Source: BOG-908 sp964244695 (GTDB taxonomy: Bacteria; Pseudomonadota; Alphaproteobacteria; Acetobacterales; Acetobacteraceae). From it: 7,638 bases of DNA. Location of the stretch: NCBI GenBank assembly GCA_964244695.1, contig CAXTJZ010000189.1, forward strand, positions 1-7,638, written 5' to 3'. The stretch's first letter is position 1. The number at the start of each line of letters is the position of its first letter. Positions 4,972 to 7,638 of the stretch are shown piece by piece. A model generated the notes under the pieces. It saw nothing but the letters and a program-made list of their open reading frames with translations, did no database searches and was not told where the DNA came from. A program made the position numbers and the translations under genes.

Positions 4972-6554
4972 TACCCTTCAATCATCCGCACCAAAGTCTC
5001 CAACCGATCCGCCTCCTGATACGGCTTGTCCCACCGCAGCCGCGCCACACGCGGAAACCGCAGCGCCACGCCCGATTTATGCCGGCCGGAATACTGCGCC
5101 GCGTCGAACGCCACCTCCAGCACCAACCCGCGCTCCACCTCGCGCACCGGCCCGTAAGCCTTCACCGTGTGGTTGCGTATCCACCTGTCCAGCCGCACCA
5201 GCTCCTCGTCGGTGAACCCCGAATACGCCTTGCCCACCGGCACCAGCTCGCCATCCTCGCGCCAGAGCCCGAACGTGTAGTCCGAGTAGAAACTGCTGCG
5301 CTTGCCATGCCCGCGCTGCGCATACATCACCACCGCATCGATCGTCAGCGGATCGCGCTTCCACTTCCACCACAACCCCTTCGGACGCCCCGGCACATAC
5401 AGACTGTCCAGCCGCTTCAGCATCAGCCCCTCGATGCTCGCTGCCCGCGTCCCCGCCCGTATTTCCGACAACTCCTCCAGACTTCCGAACGAGATGAGCT
5501 CGGACAGATCCATTCGCTCCGACGGATGCCGCGCCACCCAAGCCTCGAGCCGCGCCCGCCTTGCCACGAACGGCAGCGCCCGCAAATCCTCAGTCCCATC
5601 GAACAGGATGTCATACAGCCGCACCCGAAGCGGAAACGCCGCCACGATCTTCGCGGCCGCCGTCTTCCTGTTCAGCCGCTGCTGCAGGTCGGCGAACGGC
5701 GCCACCACCCCGTCCCGCACCACCAGCAACTCGCCATCCAGCACCGCATCCGCCGGCAACACCGCAGCCAGATCCGGAAACGCCCCCGAAACATCCTCCG
5801 CCCCGCGCGAGAATATCCGCTCCCCGCCAGGCGCGCGCACCAGCTGCACCCGTATCCCGGCCCACTTCCACTCGGCCGCAAACGCCCCCGCAACCAGCGC
5901 CGCAAGATCCCCCGCCTCCAGCGGATGCGCCAGCATAGGTGGCCGGAACACCGGCGCCCCTGCCGCATCGGGCGCCGGCGCCCGCCCCTCCAGCCAATCC
6001 CACAACGCCGCATAAGGCGGCGACAAACTATGCCAGACCTCCTCCCCATCATCCGGCGCCACAACCTGCCCGTGCCCCGCGGCAAACTCCGCCAGCGCCG
6101 TCTTCGCCAGCCGCGCAGACGCCCCAACCCGCAAAGACCCCGTAATCAGCTTCAACAACGCGTAACGCACGTCCGGCCCGGAGCTATCCAGCCACCCAGC
6201 CAACAACCCGGGCAGCTCCCCCTTCGGCCGCCCGCGCAACGCACCCACAATTTCCGTCACACTCGGCGGCGCCGCCTCCGTCCGCGCCGGCCAGATCAGC
6301 GCCACCGTCTCCGCCAGGTCGCCCACGAAATCATAGGACAGGCTCAGCAACACCGGATCGACCCTGGCCTCCGCCACCTGCCGTATCAGCCCCGCCTTCG
6401 CCGCGGTAAAGCTCAGCTCGCCCGTCAGCGCCGCCAGCGCCCAGCCGCGGTCAGGATCGGCTTCGGTTTCGAAGAACCGGCGCAGTAACGCGATCTTTGC
6501 CAGGCGGCCTGGGGTCAGCGTCAGGCGGTCGAGCAGTTCGGCGAAAGCAATCAT
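4971..6554 (-). CDS. ATP-dependent DNA ligase, bacterial LigB/PP_1105 type
   Basis: At 527 residues this matches the length of the stand-alone bacterial ATP-dependent ligases that often sit with an Lhr-type helicase, an exonuclease and a phosphoesterase in repair clusters. The N-terminal domain (1-205; MIAFAELLDRL start, DPDRGWALAALTGEL) is typical of the type. The nucleotidyltransferase core has lysine K230 in EWKWAGIR (motif I), motif III DGELLV (273-278), YDILFDG (314-320), motif IV EGLMLK (375-380) and motif V WWKWKRDP (395-402). The OB domain ends with RFPRVARLRWDK (499-510). Motif I should read KxDG; here the aspartate is alanine (A232, codon 5861-5859, GCC), one base from GAC. The rest is intact, so the gene looks maintained. 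The start matches family starts but has no visible Shine-Dalgarno, because repeat sequence runs up to the ATG. No helicase, nuclease or phosphoesterase partner is in view on either side. The upstream gene on this strand is a crotonase, unrelated to repair. Confidence 0.93.
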   Translation of the reverse strand: MIAFAELLDRLTLTPGRLAKIALLRRFFETEADPDRGWALAALTGELSFTAAKAGLIRQVAEARVDPVLLSLSYDFVGDLAETVALIWPARTEAAPPSVTEIVGALRGRPKGELPGLLAGWLDSSGPDVRYALLKLITGSLRVGASARLAKTALAEFAAGHGQVVAPDDGEEVWHSLSPPYAALWDWLEGRAPAPDAAGAPVFRPPMLAHPLEAGDLAALVAGAFAAEWKWAGIRVQLVRAPGGERIFSRGAEDVSGAFPDLAAVLPADAVLDGELLVVRDGVVAPFADLQQRLNRKTAAAKIVAAFPLRVRLYDILFDGTEDLRALPFVARRARLEAWVARHPSERMDLSELISFGSLEELSEIRAGTRAASIEGLMLKRLDSLYVPGRPKGLWWKWKRDPLTIDAVVMYAQRGHGKRSSFYSDYTFGLWREDGELVPVGKAYSGFTDEELVRLDRWIRNHTVKAYGPVREVERGLVLEVAFDAAQYSGRHKSGVALRFPRVARLRWDKPYQEADRLETLVRMIEG

Positions 6555-6555
6555 G

Positions 6556-6713
6556 GGAAGCCAAGCAGTTCTTTTTTGAAAAAAAGAACCAAAAAACTTT
6601 TACTACCCGGTTGCACCAACGCGCGCGTTTGCCGCGGACACAAATACGCCGGCACCACCGTCAGGAGTAAAAGTTTTGTGGTTCTTTTTTTCAAAAAAGA
6701 ACTGCTTCCTTCC
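6556..6713. repeat. Composite inverted-repeat element between the crotonase and ligase genes (copies C1 and C2)
   Basis: Arm C1 (6556-6608) and inverted arm C2 (6664-6713) match closely with one gap. Both carry hairpins of the GTTC/GAAC subtype. The 55-base spacer contains the palindrome AACGCGCGCGTT (6618-6629), at the same off-centre place as the palindrome of element B, and shares ACAAAT-x-CG with it. The element fills almost the entire 160 bases between the crotonase stop and the ligase ATG. Transcription from the crotonase gene into the ligase would have to cross the long hairpin. Confidence 0.9.
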
Positions 6714-6714
6714 T

Positions 6715-7536
6715 TCACACCTTCTCCAACGACGCAAACACCCCATCCCGCTTCTCCGCCCTCGCCTGCAACGCCCCCAGAACATCCGGCGTGCTCCAGA
6801 TCGCCGCCTGCAGCCACGCCGCCTGCTCCAAACTCTCCGCCACCGTATGCTCGCGCGCAAAATCAATTGCCCGCTTGGACCCGCTCACCGCCAGCGGCGC
6901 CCGCTTTGCCACCGCACCGGCCGCCGCCAGCGCCGCGCCCAGCGGATCGCCCGAAACCCCGTTCACAAACCCCAGCGCCACGGCACGCGACGCCTGCAAC
7001 GTCACCCCGCAGAACGCCATCTCCCGCAGCACCGCATCCGGCAACAACCGCGGCAGCCGCTGCAAACTTCCAACATCGGCCATCATGCCGATGTTGATCT
7101 CCTCAATCCGGAAATATGCATCCTCCGCCGCAAAGCGCAGGTCGCACGCGCTCACAAAGTCCAGCGCCCCGCCAATGCACGCCCCCTGTATCGCCGCGAT
7201 CACCGGAAATCTCGCCTGCGTCACACAGGAAAGTGCTGCCTGCAACCGCCGCACCGTCGCCGCGAACGCATCACGGTGCGCTGCCCCATCCTCCGGCCGC
7301 ACCGGCGCGTTGGCGAAGAACGACACATCCATGCCCCCGCAAAAATGCCGCCCCTCCCCGCTGATCACCAACGCCCGCGTGGCACCCGCCTCATCCAGCG
7401 CCCGCACCGCCGCCGGGAAATCCCGCCAGAACGCCACGGTCATGGAGTTGGCCGCGTGCGGCCGGCAGAACCGCAAATGCGCGATAGCGCCGTCCTGCGT
7501 CACGACAAACGGCCGCTCGTCATCTGTGATGTCCAT
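6715..7536 (-). CDS. Enoyl-CoA hydratase/isomerase family protein, probable delta(3,5)-delta(2,4)-dienoyl-CoA isomerase
   Basis: This 273-residue crotonase-fold protein is cytosolic and should act on CoA thioesters in beta-oxidation of unsaturated acids. The two oxyanion-hole strands are GRHFCGGMD (62-70) and IQGACIGGALD (116-126). Three acids line up with the catalytic residues of mammalian dienoyl-CoA isomerase ECH1 with the same spacing: D126 (GGALD), E146 (EEINIG) and D154 (MMADVGSLQRLP). ADVGSLQRLP is typical of that subgroup and differs from classical hydratases, which use two glutamates. I chose ATG 7536, with GGGAAAG four bases upstream; the frame stays open to a TTG at 7587 that lies inside a repeat unit and is unlikely to be used. 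No other fatty-acid genes are in view. General family is certain; the exact reaction is likely rather than proven. Confidence 0.92.
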   Translation of the reverse strand: MDITDDERPFVVTQDGAIAHLRFCRPHAANSMTVAFWRDFPAAVRALDEAGATRALVISGEGRHFCGGMDVSFFANAPVRPEDGAAHRDAFAATVRRLQAALSCVTQARFPVIAAIQGACIGGALDFVSACDLRFAAEDAYFRIEEINIGMMADVGSLQRLPRLLPDAVLREMAFCGVTLQASRAVALGFVNGVSGDPLGAALAAAGAVAKRAPLAVSGSKRAIDFAREHTVAESLEQAAWLQAAIWSTPDVLGALQARAEKRDGVFASLEKV

Positions 7537-7574
7537 GGTCTTTCCCGACAAATATGCCGCTTCGTTCACAACCC

Positions 7575-7630
7575 GGAAGGCAAGCAAGCAGTTCTTTTTT
7601 GAAAAAAAGAACCAAAAAACTTTTGACTCC
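7575..7630 (+). repeat. Interspersed A/T-hairpin repeat unit upstream of the crotonase gene (copy D, GTTC/GAAC subtype)
   Basis: GGAAGGCAAGCAAGCA leads into the hairpin GTTCTTTTTT, loop GA, AAAAAAGAAC (7591-7612), then CAAAAAACTTTTGACTCC. It is nearly identical to arm C1. Only eight bases follow before the window ends, so the matching inverted arm of a composite element, if there is one, lies outside. It is 39 bases upstream of the crotonase ATG and must lie in or near that gene's leader. Confidence 0.88.
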
Positions 7631-7638
7631 GCTGTCGC

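Noticed and set aside
5079..6488. Long plus-strand open frame of 469 residues opposite the ligase gene
   Set aside because: It is Arg/Pro/His-rich, has no domain-like pattern, and is the GC-rich antisense shadow of a strongly conserved ligase.

Overview
The window is high-GC bacterial DNA, most likely alphaproteobacterial. The Acetobacteraceae/Rhodospirillales are my best guess, because a quinoprotein alcohol dehydrogenase cluster, a candidate EcfG-type promoter and abundant A/T-tract intergenic repeats occur together. That placement is inference; there is no rRNA or other taxonomic marker.

Left part (1-1188): a divergent two-component pair. On the minus strand, running off the left edge, is the N-terminal two thirds of a blue-light LOV-domain histidine kinase with an intact photoactive cysteine motif (GRNCRFLQG) and an H-box (AHEFNN). 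On the plus strand is a stand-alone receiver protein with all phosphorylation residues. The 110-base gap between them holds a near-consensus EcfG (general stress sigma) promoter pointing at the receiver gene and a perfect 6-1-6 inverted repeat.

Middle part (1189-4812): a 364-base gap with one repeat unit, then a tight three-gene plus-strand operon for periplasmic alcohol oxidation. It encodes a PQQ-dependent alcohol dehydrogenase of the XoxF/methanol-ethanol type carrying the extra aspartate that marks lanthanide-dependent enzymes, a XoxJ/MoxJ-like periplasmic binding protein, and a small XoxG-like cytochrome c that would accept the electrons. Gaps inside the operon are 7 and 16 bases.

Right part (4813-7638): two minus-strand genes converge on the operon. 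They are an ATP-dependent DNA ligase of the bacterial LigB/PP_1105 type and, upstream of it, a crotonase-family protein with the catalytic acids of a dienoyl-CoA isomerase. The ligase has an unusual Asp-to-Ala change in nucleotidyltransferase motif I (KWAG).

Four of the intergenic gaps hold copies of one repeat family: a roughly 50-60 base unit built around an A/T hairpin. Two loci carry the unit as a composite inverted pair (about 155 bases), two carry a single unit. The hairpins fall into two subtypes that differ by a compensatory base-pair swap. The composite elements sit directly against gene ends, and one runs up to the ligase start codon. I found no tRNA, rRNA, CRISPR array, transposase or prophage genes. 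No wholly new system is evident; the most unusual signals are the repeat family, the altered ligase motif, and the light-sensor/receiver pair under a stress-type promoter.
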